A DNA stretch of 61,676 bases from a virus. The translations under genes were made by a program, and so were the position numbers. Shown here piece after piece: positions 39,667-46,629 of this stretch (the first letter of the stretch is position 1; every line of letters begins with the position of its first letter). The stretch lies in the IMG/VR virus record IMGVR_UViG_3300044530_000653, positions 1 through 61,676 of that record. The stretch is one strand, 5' to 3'. Under the pieces are notes generated by a model. The model was not told the DNA's origin and searched no databases. It was given only the letters and a program-made list of their open reading frames with translations.

Positions 39667-40671
39667 TTATCTCCAAATTAACTTTTTGTTAATTTTTTTG
39701 CAAGTAAACTTTTTTCCACCTGCTAATTTTGTAGCATTTAACTTTTTGCAAGCAGTTCCATTAACCAAATCTCTTTTTTCTTTCATAGCCTGTGCTTGTG
39801 CTTCTAGTATTCTTTTGTCGTTAATTTCTTTATCAACCTGTGCACACACAATGACAGCCTCTGCATGAGTCATTTTGTTTTTTGTTGTGTCATTAGTGCA
39901 GAACCAAGTTGGGGCTAACTTTTTAGCCAAATCTGCAGCATCTGCATCGGCTTTTGCCTTTGCTTCTGCTTCTTGCTTGGCTTTAAGTTCTGCATCAGCC
40001 TTTGCTTTTGCTTCTGCATCTGCTTTAGCCTTTGCTTCTGCATCAGCCTTTGCTTTAGCCTCTGCTTCTTGCTTAGCCTTTAGTTCTGCTTCTGCTTTTG
40101 CTTTAGCATCTGCTTCTGCTTTGGCTTTTGCATCTGCAATTGCTTTTGCTTCTGCCTGAGCCTTTGCTACTGCTTCAGCCTGTGCTTTTGCTACTGCATC
40201 TGTTTGTGCTTTTTCTGCAACATCATCTTTGTGAGTAACAAAATTCATTGGAAATGTTTGCACAACAGAAGCCTTGCCAGTACTTCTCCAAAACTCAATT
40301 TCTGTTTGTAGTCTAATAGGCAATTTTGCTTTATCAAAAGAGTACAATGTCCACTTAGTATTCTGAGCCCAAGTCTTTGGTGAATAGTGTGTGTCAATCC
40401 CTGAGTATGGTGTACTAAGTTCCTTGCTACTAATTTTAAAACCTTCTGCATCTATTAAATTAAAATGAAAACTAGCAACAGTTCCGTCTGAAACTAAAAT
40501 TACAGAAAAAGGAATTTCTATTGTACGCCACCTAGAATTATAAGTTTCTGCAGGAAGTTCATAGGTTGTTGTTAGCACTGGTGTTACAAGTTGATAAGAT
40601 GAACCATTCGCACTAGCAGACGAGATTGGAATAAGCAAAAGTGTTAAAATAAATGCTATTAGTTTTCTCAT
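39667..40671 (-). CDS. Secreted Ala/Lys coiled-coil protein
   Basis: A 334-residue protein. Signal peptide (RKLIAFILTLLLIPISSAS, cut near SANG), a beta domain (about 25-150), then about 100 residues of AKA(K/E)A(E/D) repeats forming a long helix, and a C-terminal domain with paired Cys (CKKLNATKLAGGKKFTC ... KKLIW). That ending resembles C-termini of secreted proteins in freshwater actinobacteria as I recall them. A - strand counterpart to the gene at 2879. ATG 40671 overlaps the upstream stop. Confidence 0.75.
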   Translation of the reverse strand: MRKLIAFILTLLLIPISSASANGSSYQLVTPVLTTTYELPAETYNSRWRTIEIPFSVILVSDGTVASFHFNLIDAEGFKISSKELSTPYSGIDTHYSPKTWAQNTKWTLYSFDKAKLPIRLQTEIEFWRSTGKASVVQTFPMNFVTHKDDVAEKAQTDAVAKAQAEAVAKAQAEAKAIADAKAKAEADAKAKAEAELKAKQEAEAKAKADAEAKAKADAEAKAKADAELKAKQEAEAKAKADADAADLAKKLAPTWFCTNDTTKNKMTHAEAVIVCAQVDKEINDKRILEAQAQAMKEKRDLVNGTACKKLNATKLAGGKKFTCKKINKKLIWR

Positions 40672-40853
40672 TATGCTATTTCCTTTTCTTTTACGCAAGC
40701 GTCATAGAATTTACTTTCATCAAATCTAGGATTGTCAGAAGCAAACCACTCACTGAATTCAAAAACTAATTGGTCAAAATCATTTGAGTCAATGTCATCA
40801 ACAAATTTATTTAGAATTTTTGCAGTTTCTACATAGTCTTTTCGTGTCATCAT
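40671..40853 (-). CDS. Small acidic helical protein
   Basis: Sixty residues (TRKDYVETAKILNKFVDDID, DNPRFDESKFYDAC). Resembles a conserved short phage protein of unknown function. Overlaps both neighbours. Confidence 0.65.
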   Translation of the reverse strand: MMTRKDYVETAKILNKFVDDIDSNDFDQLVFEFSEWFASDNPRFDESKFYDACVKEKEIA

Positions 40854-41059
40854 TACGCAACCACCTTAAGAATTGCATAGGACCCGTTTTTGTTGATGTC
40901 CTCAATTGTTGGAAGTATTGCAGGCACTAGAAGGTCCTTTAGCATTCCTTCAAGCATAGCAATTAAATCTGCGTGAGGGATAGCAAGTGCTTGCTTAGCG
41001 ATTGGATGTGTTTCGTCAAATTCTGTAACGAAGTTTAGAGAGTGTTTAATTTCTACCAT
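40853..41059 (-). CDS. Small hypothetical protein
   Basis: Sixty-eight residues (VEIKHSLNFVTEFDETHPIA, MLEGMLKDLLVPAILPTIED). ATG 41059 follows AGGAAAA. No family recognised. Confidence 0.55.
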   Translation of the reverse strand: MVEIKHSLNFVTEFDETHPIAKQALAIPHADLIAMLEGMLKDLLVPAILPTIEDINKNGSYAILKVVA

Positions 41060-41078
41060 TTTTTTAGTTTTCCTATTC

Positions 41079-41276
41079 TTAGTTTGAGTTAGTAAGTACA
41101 CGAGTGCCACGAATTGTGCCACTAAGTCCGAGAGTATCGCAAGCGATTTTTACAGATACGCCAACGGGTAATTGTGTTGGGTATTGTGATACGAATTGAG
41201 CAACGGCACCTTTAGAGGCTAGGTTGATTTTTTTGACAGAACCATTAAAGGTTTCTAGTGTTACAGTGTAAGTCAT
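41079..41276 (-). CDS. Small beta protein
   Basis: Sixty-five residues (TYTVTLETFNGSVKKINLAS, VSVKIACDTLGLSGTIRG). RBS GAAAGGAAG. Promoter TAAGAT near 41310, with the repeat-flanked CRP site at 41360 upstream. Confidence 0.6.
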   Translation of the reverse strand: MTYTVTLETFNGSVKKINLASKGAVAQFVSQYPTQLPVGVSVKIACDTLGLSGTIRGTRVLTNSN

Positions 41277-41340
41277 TTAGTGACTTCCTTTCGTTTAATT
41301 GATAAGACTATCTTACCATTGGGGGCTGACATTTTGGCTA

Positions 41341-41394
41341 CTTATTTGCTAAGGCTCATTGTGATTTGTATCACACTTATTTGCTTAGGCTCAT
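41341..41394 (-). promoter_or_regulatory. CRP-like palindrome 4 flanked by 19-bp direct repeats
   Basis: ATGAGCCTWAGCAAATAAG occurs twice on the - strand (41341-41359 and 41376-41394), and the 16 bp between are exactly the perfect site TGTGATTTGTATCACA (41360-41375). The same repeat recurs at 42746 and 42779 on the + strand. Confidence 0.8.
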
Positions 41395-41488
41395 TAGCCA
41401 ATTTGTCCTTTATTTAGTTTTTCTTATGTAGTAAGACTATCAGAGAAACCCTGAAAAGTCAAATCGACACGCCGTCTATTTTGTGTGA

Positions 41489-41608
41489 TTAGCGACACAT
41501 TACGCAGGTTTCCCACGCAGTCACACGCTCACACTTTGAGCACTTAACATAGCCAAGCCATTCAGCCATTTGAGGGGTGTTTCCCTGTTCGAAAATTCTA
41601 TTAGTCAT
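41489..41608 (-). CDS. Tiny zinc-ribbon protein
   Basis: Thirty-nine residues: CSKC and CVMC, spaced as a zinc ribbon (LGYVKCSKCERVTAWETC). TATACT lies near 41660. Confidence 0.5.
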   Translation of the reverse strand: MTNRIFEQGNTPQMAEWLGYVKCSKCERVTAWETCVMCR

Positions 41609-41717
41609 TTTGACCCTTTCTAGTTTGAGAACCTTTCTCAACTTTCTTTATACTAGAAGTATAGCAGAAGAAACCCCAAAAGTCAAGTTTAGACACGCAC
41701 AAAACGGACATTTTTGA

Positions 41718-41733
41718 TGTGATTTGCGTCACA
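41718..41733. promoter_or_regulatory. CRP/GlxR-like palindrome 5
   Basis: TGTGATTTGCGTCACA, perfect TGTGA-N6-TCACA, next to GGGGGGCGCC. It lies about 70 bp upstream of the predicted start for the gene at 41608. Confidence 0.75.
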
Positions 41734-41763
41734 GGGGGGCGCCTTTTTTTGCAGGGAATTTAT

Positions 41764-41853
41764 TTATTCCGTTACGAATAAATAAAACCCATAGAATAAA
41801 CAGATCATAGAAAACCAAAATAAAGCATTACCATTTACAAAAAAGTCAATCAT
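41764..41853 (-). CDS. Tiny membrane peptide
   Basis: Twenty-nine residues, mostly one hydrophobic helix (NALFWFSMICLFYGFYLF). It starts directly after the upstream stop. Uncertain because of size. Confidence 0.4.
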   Translation of the reverse strand: MIDFFVNGNALFWFSMICLFYGFYLFVTE

Positions 41854-42000
41854 TTATTTCTCCATTACTTTTATAATTATGTCAAAATCTTTTTCTGAAA
41901 GTAGAACAGCAGCAGAACCCCAAAGCCCTGCTAACCATTGGTCACCATACTTTTCTTTAGCAAGGTTTATTGCTAATTCTCTTTTTTGGTCTTTATTCAT
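41854..42000 (-). CDS. Small helical protein
   Basis: Forty-eight residues (NKDQKRELAINLAKEKYGDQ, WGSAAVLLSEKDFD). ATGA overlap with the upstream gene. Confidence 0.55.
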   Translation of the reverse strand: MNKDQKRELAINLAKEKYGDQWLAGLWGSAAVLLSEKDFDIIIKVMEK

Positions 42001-42176
42001 TTAGAGACCTTCCAATCTGTCCACATTGGTAGACGTTCTGGGTCAGTATCGTTATACCAACGCTCAATGTTTTGTTCACAATCTTGGCAGAAAGTGAATT
42101 GCTCATCTCCTACATTTGAGATAGCAGATTTCATAGGGTTGTGCTCTACGCACTTTTTATTTTCTAATGTTATCAT
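41997..42176 (-). CDS. Small Cys/His protein
   Basis: Fifty-nine residues: KKCVEHNP and FCQDCEQNIERWYNDTDP suggest a zinc site. ATG 42176 is 9 nt past GAAAGG; an in-frame TTG at 42185 is the alternative. Confidence 0.6.
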   Translation of the reverse strand: MITLENKKCVEHNPMKSAISNVGDEQFTFCQDCEQNIERWYNDTDPERLPMWTDWKVSK

Positions 42177-42238
42177 TTTTGACAACCTTTCTTTTTTTGT
42201 TAGTTAATTTTATTTTATTAAGTTTTTTATTTATCTAA

Positions 42239-42433
42239 TTACTTAGATTTTGGAAGTGAACGACCACAGCGACTATGGTAGCATTTTGTACCATACTTGT
42301 CACCTTCTGGTGTACACATTTCGTGAATTGTAGCAGGTGCTAAAACAACCTGACCACATTGGCAGGTATTCATTAAACCTGCTGGGTAATCGCTAACTGT
42401 AGCGAAACCTTGACCGAAAATACTGTTTGACAT
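42239..42433 (-). CDS. Small Cys-rich protein
   Basis: Sixty-four residues with CQCG, MC and CYHSRCGRSL, a probable zinc-binding fold. RBS AAAGGA; promoter TATACT near 42483-42488. It is the first gene of the last - strand operon. Confidence 0.6.
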   Translation of the reverse strand: MSNSIFGQGFATVSDYPAGLMNTCQCGQVVLAPATIHEMCTPEGDKYGTKCYHSRCGRSLPKSK

Positions 42434-42540
42434 TTTATTGTCCTTTCTAGTTCAGAAACCTTTTCTGACTTTCTTTATACTAGTAAGTATAACAGGTACC
42501 ACTGACAAATACGAGGGTATAAAAGGGATAAATCGGACAT

Positions 42541-42572
42541 TGTGATGTACCACACATGTGATCTACACCACA
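42541..42572. promoter_or_regulatory. Tandem near-consensus CRP-like half sites
   Basis: TGTGATGTACCACACA and TGTGATCTACACCACA abut exactly (16 + 16 bp). Each matches TGTGA-N6-TCACA with one or two changes in the right half. They lie about 70-90 bp upstream of the - strand start near 42476. Confidence 0.6.
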
Positions 42573-42578
42573 GGGGGC

Positions 42579-42640
42579 GCTATATAGGGGGGTGCCTATA
42601 TAGGGGGCTGTATATGGGGTACCTGTATAGGGCGGCCCCA
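42579..42640. repeat. TATATAGGGG repeats
   Basis: Four imperfect units (CTATATAGGGGGG, CTATATAGGGGGC, GTATATGGGG, GTATAGGGCGG) fill the gap between CRP-like sites. No gene lies in 42434-42878. Confidence 0.6.
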
Positions 42641-42668
42641 TGTGATGGACATCACACACGACACGCCG
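42641..42668. promoter_or_regulatory. CRP/GlxR-like palindrome 6 with GACACGCC box
   Basis: TGTGATGGACATCACA (42641-42656) is perfect and is followed by GACACGCCG (42660-42668) inside the palindrome 42661-42671 (ACACG, C, CGTGT). It is centred about 65 bp upstream of the predicted + strand start near 42713. Confidence 0.75.
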
Positions 42669-42677
42669 TGTTAGGAC

Positions 42678-42706
42678 TTGACTTTTAGGGGTAGATGTGT
42701 TATTAT
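42678..42706 (+). promoter_or_regulatory. + strand promoter of the small-gene operon
   Basis: TTGACT (42678-42683), 17-nt spacer, TATTAT (42701-42706). The leader of about 160 nt contains the repeat-flanked palindrome at 42746-42796. Confidence 0.65.
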
Positions 42707-42745
42707 ACTAGTATAAGAAAAATTAAATAGAGTTAATTAAGGTCA

Positions 42746-42810
42746 ATGAGCCTAGCAAATAAGATAACGAATTGTTATATGAGCCTAGCGAATAAGTGAC
42801 CTAAATCACA
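42746..42810 (+). promoter_or_regulatory. 18-bp repeats flanking a palindrome, plus CRP-like half site
   Basis: ATGAGCCTAGCAAATAAG (42746-42763) and ATGAGCCTAGCGAATAAG (42779-42796) flank the palindrome ATAACGAATTGTTAT (42764-42778). A degenerate AGTGACCTAAATCACA site follows (42795-42810). Same architecture as 41341-41394. Confidence 0.75.
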
Positions 42811-42878
42811 CCCACAGCCCTTGATTTTTCAGGGGATAAATGCTAAGATTATTACATACAAAAAGAAAGGTGGTCAAA

Positions 42879-43076
42879 ATGACTACATTAACAAATCAAT
42901 ACAAGGGTCTATCACTAGACCAAAAAATCGCTATTGCTGCTCAAATGGTAGTAGATGGAAAAACAGTATCTTTTAGAGGTGCTAGTGCAGATACCTATAA
43001 CAAGGTTATGCTACTTGCTAATAGAATTAAGCAAGAATTAGAATTCCCCCTATGCCCATGTGAGGAGTGTAACTAA
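42879..43076 (+). CDS. Small protein with C-terminal CxxC
   Basis: Sixty-five residues (TTLTNQYKGLSLDQKIAIAA, YNKVMLLANRIKQELEFP) ending CPCEECN. RBS AGAAAGGTGG. Heads an operon of tightly overlapping tiny genes. Confidence 0.65.
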   Translation: MTTLTNQYKGLSLDQKIAIAAQMVVDGKTVSFRGASADTYNKVMLLANRIKQELEFPLCPCEECN

Positions 43077-43195
43077 TGAACCCTTTTACATATGTACAAG
43101 ATTGGCTAGATGAAAATGCTGATTATGCCCCTATAGGTGCTTTTATTGGTTTAGGTATAGCCATAGTACTAGCCTTTATTTTAGGGGGTAACTAA
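43076..43195 (+). CDS. Tiny membrane protein
   Basis: Thirty-nine residues with one helix (PIGAFIGLGIAIVLAFILGG). TAATG overlap upstream and downstream. Confidence 0.55.
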   Translation: MNPFTYVQDWLDENADYAPIGAFIGLGIAIVLAFILGGN

Positions 43196-43284
43196 TGAGC
43201 CTACCCCTTATTATCCTAGCCTTGTCAGTGCTAGGTACTATACTAGTACTTATCCCTACTATACTAGATAAGAGTGAATACTAA
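43195..43284 (+). CDS. Tiny membrane peptide
   Basis: Twenty-nine residues, a single hydrophobic helix (LPLIILALSVLGTILVLIP). TAATG overlaps on both sides make translation likely. Confidence 0.5.
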   Translation: MSLPLIILALSVLGTILVLIPTILDKSEY

Positions 43285-43388
43285 TGCACATATACCTATG
43301 CTCACAATGTAGTACCCTAGCAGTGGTAACCCTCAAGGGTAAACAAATAACAATTAACCCATGTCAATGCACAAAAGAAAAGAGATAA
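43284..43388 (+). CDS. Tiny zinc-ribbon peptide
   Basis: Thirty-four residues with CSQC and CQC (HIYLCSQCSTLAVVTLKGKQ). TAATG overlap with the upstream stop. Confidence 0.5.
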   Translation: MHIYLCSQCSTLAVVTLKGKQITINPCQCTKEKR

Positions 43389-43392
43389 ACAA

Positions 43393-43587
43393 ATGACAAC
43401 ATGCAAAGTAATTAACTGTGAATCAACAGAGTTAGTATATAGTGGAACAGATGCCTTTATGTTAGGCATTAACACAGAGACCTATTGCTATAAGTGTGCT
43501 AATGCATATGCACAAATAGATAGGGCTATGACTAAGGTACGAGAAGAGTACCTTGCCTCAGTATCAACACTAACTACATCAGACTAA
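43393..43587 (+). CDS. Small Cys-containing protein
   Basis: Sixty-four residues: CKVINCES and CYKC form a likely zinc site, with a helical C-terminus (AYAQIDRAMTKVREEYLASV). Confidence 0.6.
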   Translation: MTTCKVINCESTELVYSGTDAFMLGINTETYCYKCANAYAQIDRAMTKVREEYLASVSTLTTSD

Positions 43588-43599
43588 GGGAGTTTTATA

Positions 43600-43890
43600 T
43601 TGCTAGATTTTTTAACTACACCATTTGATTGGTTTGCTAATATAGTACAGTACTCACTTATATTTATGGCTATTATTATATTAGTTTTAACTATAGGTGC
43701 AGTCGTTGCGATTCCTATTGGATTAAAACTATTAGGTGTTGCATTTGCTAAAACTATTGTAGTAGAAACATCTAAAATAGTTAAAGATTTAGGTATTGCT
43801 AACATAGATTTGAAACAGTCAAAAGATACTCAAAAGATGAAAGCCTACCTAGATCGCAAGGTGGTACCTATACTAAGTAAATCGAGTTAG
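43600..43890 (+). CDS. TTG-start membrane protein
   Basis: Ninety-six residues: two hydrophobic segments (about 17-34 and 35-52), then a basic amphipathic tail. AAGGGAG lies 8 nt before the TTG. Last gene of the operon before a terminator. Confidence 0.6.
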   Translation: MLDFLTTPFDWFANIVQYSLIFMAIIILVLTIGAVVAIPIGLKLLGVAFAKTIVVETSKIVKDLGIANIDLKQSKDTQKMKAYLDRKVVPILSKSS

Positions 43891-43955
43891 GCGTACGGGT
43901 GCCAATCATTTGGTGCCTACTAGTACTAACTAGATAATTAGTCTACGCTGAGAGA

Positions 43956-43986
43956 GGTAGTGAGTTATGTGCTCACTATCTTTTTT
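43956..43986 (+). terminator. Intrinsic terminator
   Basis: GGTAGTGAG (43956-43964) pairs with CTCACTATC (43972-43980), one G-U, followed by TTTTTT. The 43891-44078 gap otherwise holds nothing I can identify. Confidence 0.85.
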
Positions 43987-44090
43987 GGTCTTTCTTTCTA
44001 AATACATGTATCATACATCTGGACAAAATATTCAGATTTTAGCCTATTTGGGTTTTACAAAATTATTCAGAATTGTGATATAATGGATTC

Positions 44091-44201
44091 ATGACAGAAT
44101 CAACCTATGATGGCCCAATGTGTTGCGATGCATGCACATGCACAACATCTCACAGTTCAAAGCCAGCAACAGCAATAGTAGAGCCACCAGTAGCAGAGTA
44201 A
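44091..44201 (+). CDS. Tiny Cys-cluster peptide
   Basis: Thirty-six residues with CCDACTC near the N-terminus. TATAAT (44079-44084) ends 6 nt before the ATG, which supports this short gene. Confidence 0.55.
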   Translation: MTESTYDGPMCCDACTCTTSHSSKPATAIVEPPVAE

Positions 44202-44202
44202 T

Positions 44203-44370
44203 ATGGGAATCCTAGACAATTTCGAAAATGCCTGGGATGTAGATTTTCAATTTGAATCTAAGCCTATGCCATCTACTGATAATATGGGAAGACCAACCGA
44301 AGAGCCAAACCTGGCTGTAAAATTATTTTCAGAAACCTGCTGCACGAATTGTAGTTGCAAAAATGGATAG
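44203..44370 (+). CDS. Small protein with C-terminal Cys cluster
   Basis: Fifty-five residues, acidic N-terminus (GILDNFENAWDVDFQFESKP) and ending CCTNCSCKNG. The Cys cluster mirrors that of the preceding peptide. Confidence 0.55.
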   Translation: MGILDNFENAWDVDFQFESKPMPSTDNMGRPTEEPNLAVKLFSETCCTNCSCKNG

Positions 44371-44533
44371 CGATCAACAACAACTAAGTCCAGAACAAGC
44401 ACAAGCAATTCTACTTTTTCAGATTGAACAGAAATTAAGGTTTGCTATTGCAAACCAAGTAGAGCAAAAATTTCACGGTACTTATCATGGCGCATCACAC
44501 GATATAGCCAATTACATACGTAATAGTGCTTAG
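44363..44533 (+). CDS. Small helical protein
   Basis: Fifty-six residues (SPEQAQAILLFQIEQKLRFA, HGASHDIANYIRNSA). Overlaps the upstream gene by 8 nt and the convergent - strand gene by 4 nt. Confidence 0.55.
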   Translation: MDSDQQQLSPEQAQAILLFQIEQKLRFAIANQVEQKFHGTYHGASHDIANYIRNSA

Positions 44534-44727
44534 TCTTGAACTAATTCCCACATACGTATATCAACAAACCCATAACGAGATAGATCTGCTAACTCTTCAG
44601 TGTCTGCTTCAATAACAAGTCGCACATTGGACTCAATGTCAAAACCTGGTTTGTACTCTGTCTTGGCATTCTCCAAATAAGCCTCTTCAATTTTTTCGAG
44701 AATCGGACGATACTGATACTTAGCCAA
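44530..44727 (-). CDS. Hypothetical protein
   Basis: Sixty-five residues (KYQYRPILEKIEEAYLENAK, NVRLVIEADTEELADLSRYG). Overlaps the upstream gene by 8 nt. No family recognised. Confidence 0.55.
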   Translation of the reverse strand: MAKYQYRPILEKIEEAYLENAKTEYKPGFDIESNVRLVIEADTEELADLSRYGFVDIRMWELVQD

Positions 44728-44911
44728 TTACTTTGGCCTCTTGTAACTTATCGTAAATATTTCCCATCATAAACACAAGGCTTGGCTGACTCTGGTCAAT
44801 CTGTGCCTTTAGTGCGGTTTCTTCCAAACCAGCCTGTAGACCCAATGCTAGGTTATCTCCATTAATGCTGGCCATCATAATTTGTACTGCTTCGTCTTTT
44901 GTCATACCCAT
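44720..44911 (-). CDS. Hypothetical helical protein
   Basis: Sixty-three residues (TKDEAVQIMMASINGDNLAL, FMMGNIYDKLQEAKV). Overlaps the DHH-like gene by 10 nt. Confidence 0.55.
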   Translation of the reverse strand: MGMTKDEAVQIMMASINGDNLALGLQAGLEETALKAQIDQSQPSLVFMMGNIYDKLQEAKVIG

Positions 44912-45672
44912 TCCTTTTCTTGGTCGTAAGTTACAGAGTACTCCCCTGTAAAAATCTCTGCATAAGAGATGATATCTCTATTATACCGTATAACGGTTTC
45001 TTTGCCAACTTTATCGCATACATACTTCATACCCTGGACTAATGGCTCAAACTTCATCTCCTGCCCTGCTAGGGCATTATTTAGGGTATCCAGGTAACGT
45101 TCCTTGCCATAACGTTTAGATACAAATGCTTGATCAACATAATCAAACCTTGCTTGTGCATCATTCTTTCTTGCAATGTCCGAATTGTCTATTATGTACC
45201 TTGTTGCAAAATGATCCATCCGTGTAGACCAGTTTCGCATGTTATCGCTGTACTTCTCCATGTTCTTGAGAGTTGAGTCAGCGAAAGCCATGCGTATAAG
45301 GTCTTGTTCGGACAGATCAGCCTCTATTGCGAACGAAATCAAAAAAGCGGTTGCGAAGGGAAACTTGTCGCTATATGTCGAGACATTAAAATGAACATTT
45401 GGATTGAACGACTCGACTGACATATTGTCATCTATTAAACGCATATGATTTCCGAGAGATACAAACTCTTGTCGATTCATATCACAGTCCACGAATAAGC
45501 ATTCCTCTGGGTTGATCCCGTCGGCGAGACATAAAAGATTCTTGTCATATGAACCTACTATTTTCGAACCGTTAAAACGCTCTAGTAATTTTGCGGACAT
45601 AAAACCATCCATGTCGGGAGATATAATTAAATTCTTAGAATGCTCCAGCGTATTGAGTATGTCTGTTTTCAT
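44902..45672 (-). CDS. DHH-phosphoesterase-like protein
   Basis: A 256-residue protein. LIISPDMDGFMSAKLL (D-x-D-G), LFVDCDMNRQEF and NHMRLIDDNMS follow the order of DHH-family motifs (metal-binding Asp residues), but the true DHH triplet is replaced by IDDN. It may be a divergent or inactive relative of RecJ/NrnA. The codon mix has more CG than its neighbours (TCGGA, GCGAA). Divergent from the gene at 45702. Confidence 0.5.
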   Translation of the reverse strand: MKTDILNTLEHSKNLIISPDMDGFMSAKLLERFNGSKIVGSYDKNLLCLADGINPEECLFVDCDMNRQEFVSLGNHMRLIDDNMSVESFNPNVHFNVSTYSDKFPFATAFLISFAIEADLSEQDLIRMAFADSTLKNMEKYSDNMRNWSTRMDHFATRYIIDNSDIARKNDAQARFDYVDQAFVSKRYGKERYLDTLNNALAGQEMKFEPLVQGMKYVCDKVGKETVIRYNRDIISYAEIFTGEYSVTYDQEKEWV

Positions 45673-45701
45673 TTAGTATAAACGTCCCTTATAATAATGT
45701 C

Positions 45702-45968
45702 ATGACTGTGCAAGACTGGGCTTCCCTAATCGTAGCCATACTTACAATTGTATCATCAATAGCATTTGGAATCAAGTGGCTTGTTAAACATTATCTAAGC
45801 GAACTTAAGCCAAATTCTGGATCATCACTAAAAGATCAAATGTCAAGATTAGAGTTGGCTGTTCAAGAACAAAAAATTAATTCCGAAGAATCACGAGATC
45901 GCCAAGAAAGAAAACTTGACGACTTGTATAGAATTCTAATTCAGCATATTTCTGACTCTAAGAAATAA
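45702..45968 (+). CDS. Membrane protein with coiled coil
   Basis: Eighty-eight residues: one N-terminal membrane helix (about 7-28), then a charged coiled coil (MSRLELAVQEQKINSEESRD). Similar single-span proteins occur near lysis genes in phages. Leaderless: TATAAT ends 6 nt before the ATG. Confidence 0.65.
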   Translation: MTVQDWASLIVAILTIVSSIAFGIKWLVKHYLSELKPNSGSSLKDQMSRLELAVQEQKINSEESRDRQERKLDDLYRILIQHISDSKK

Positions 45969-46161
45969 TTTGCTATATACTATATATAAAGATAGTTTTT
46001 AAAACTATAAAGATAGTTCTTTTTTCTTATATATTTAAAGTATACACTATCCCTAACCTGGCTAAAATAGACTTATGGTAACAAATCGGACATTGACTAT
46101 TATAACAATTTGATAACTTTAAATATCATGTCCGTTTTGTCTATTATGGTATAATTTATTG

Positions 46162-46217
46162 TTGGCTAATACCTTGGTTTGTCCTATACCCACCGACCAT
46201 GGTATTAGTCAATTTTT
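46162..46217 (+). ncRNA. Tiny hairpin RNA with terminator
   Basis: TATAAT (46150-46155) ends 6 nt before position 46162, where a 16-position stem begins: TTGGCTAATACCTTGG pairs with CCATGGTATTAGTCAA (46197-46212; one G-U, one mismatch), then T5. The whole predicted transcript is a terminator-like hairpin of about 56 nt. The next gene has its own promoter at 46222. Rest of the 45969-46233 gap is AT-rich. Confidence 0.55.
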
Positions 46218-46233
46218 ATGGTATAATCACAGT

Positions 46234-46629
46234 ATGCCTAACCACTCTTCTCTTGCTTTTGGTGCCGATCCAGTCACTATGCAATGGAGCGTTGTTAGAG
46301 GAGATACTGGAACTCTGAGAGTAGAGTTTTATGAAGATAATGAAGTAGATTATTACAATACTGATGGATGGATTTTTAGAGCAACTGCTTATGACCAGTC
46401 TGGCAACGTTTTAGATGCCCTGGACTGTGAGCCTGGAGAAGGTTTTGTTGATATTACAGCCTACCCTTCAGTTACAAAAAACTGGGGATTAAAATATTCA
46501 TCAGTCGTGGCTCAGTTGCCATTTGATTTACAAGTAATAATTCCACAAGAGATTGAAGACACTGTTTGGACTCCTGTTATTGGAACCATTCAAGTATTAG
46601 GCGATGTTACACCAGGGGGTACACTATAA
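46234..46629 (+). CDS. Virion protein, tail-fibre adaptor-like
   Basis: A 131-residue protein. QWSVVRGDTGTLRVEFYEDN and later VIIPQEIEDTVWTPVIGTIQVLGDVTP resemble BppU-like/immunoglobulin adaptor modules. Paralogous to the gene at 55851 (RWTVVRGDS ... ILEDVTQ). TATAAT (46222-46227) ends 6 nt before ATG 46234. Confidence 0.65.
   Translation: MPNHSSLAFGADPVTMQWSVVRGDTGTLRVEFYEDNEVDYYNTDGWIFRATAYDQSGNVLDALDCEPGEGFVDITAYPSVTKNWGLKYSSVVAQLPFDLQVIIPQEIEDTVWTPVIGTIQVLGDVTPGGTL

Noticed and set aside
39875-40159. Ala/Ser-rich + strand ORF
   Set aside because: Antisense of the AKAEA coiled-coil repeat of the secreted - strand protein.
30821-41745. GGGGCGCCCC palindromes as terminators
   Set aside because: They have no loop and usually no T-run on the relevant strand; I treat them as repeated boxes of unknown role.
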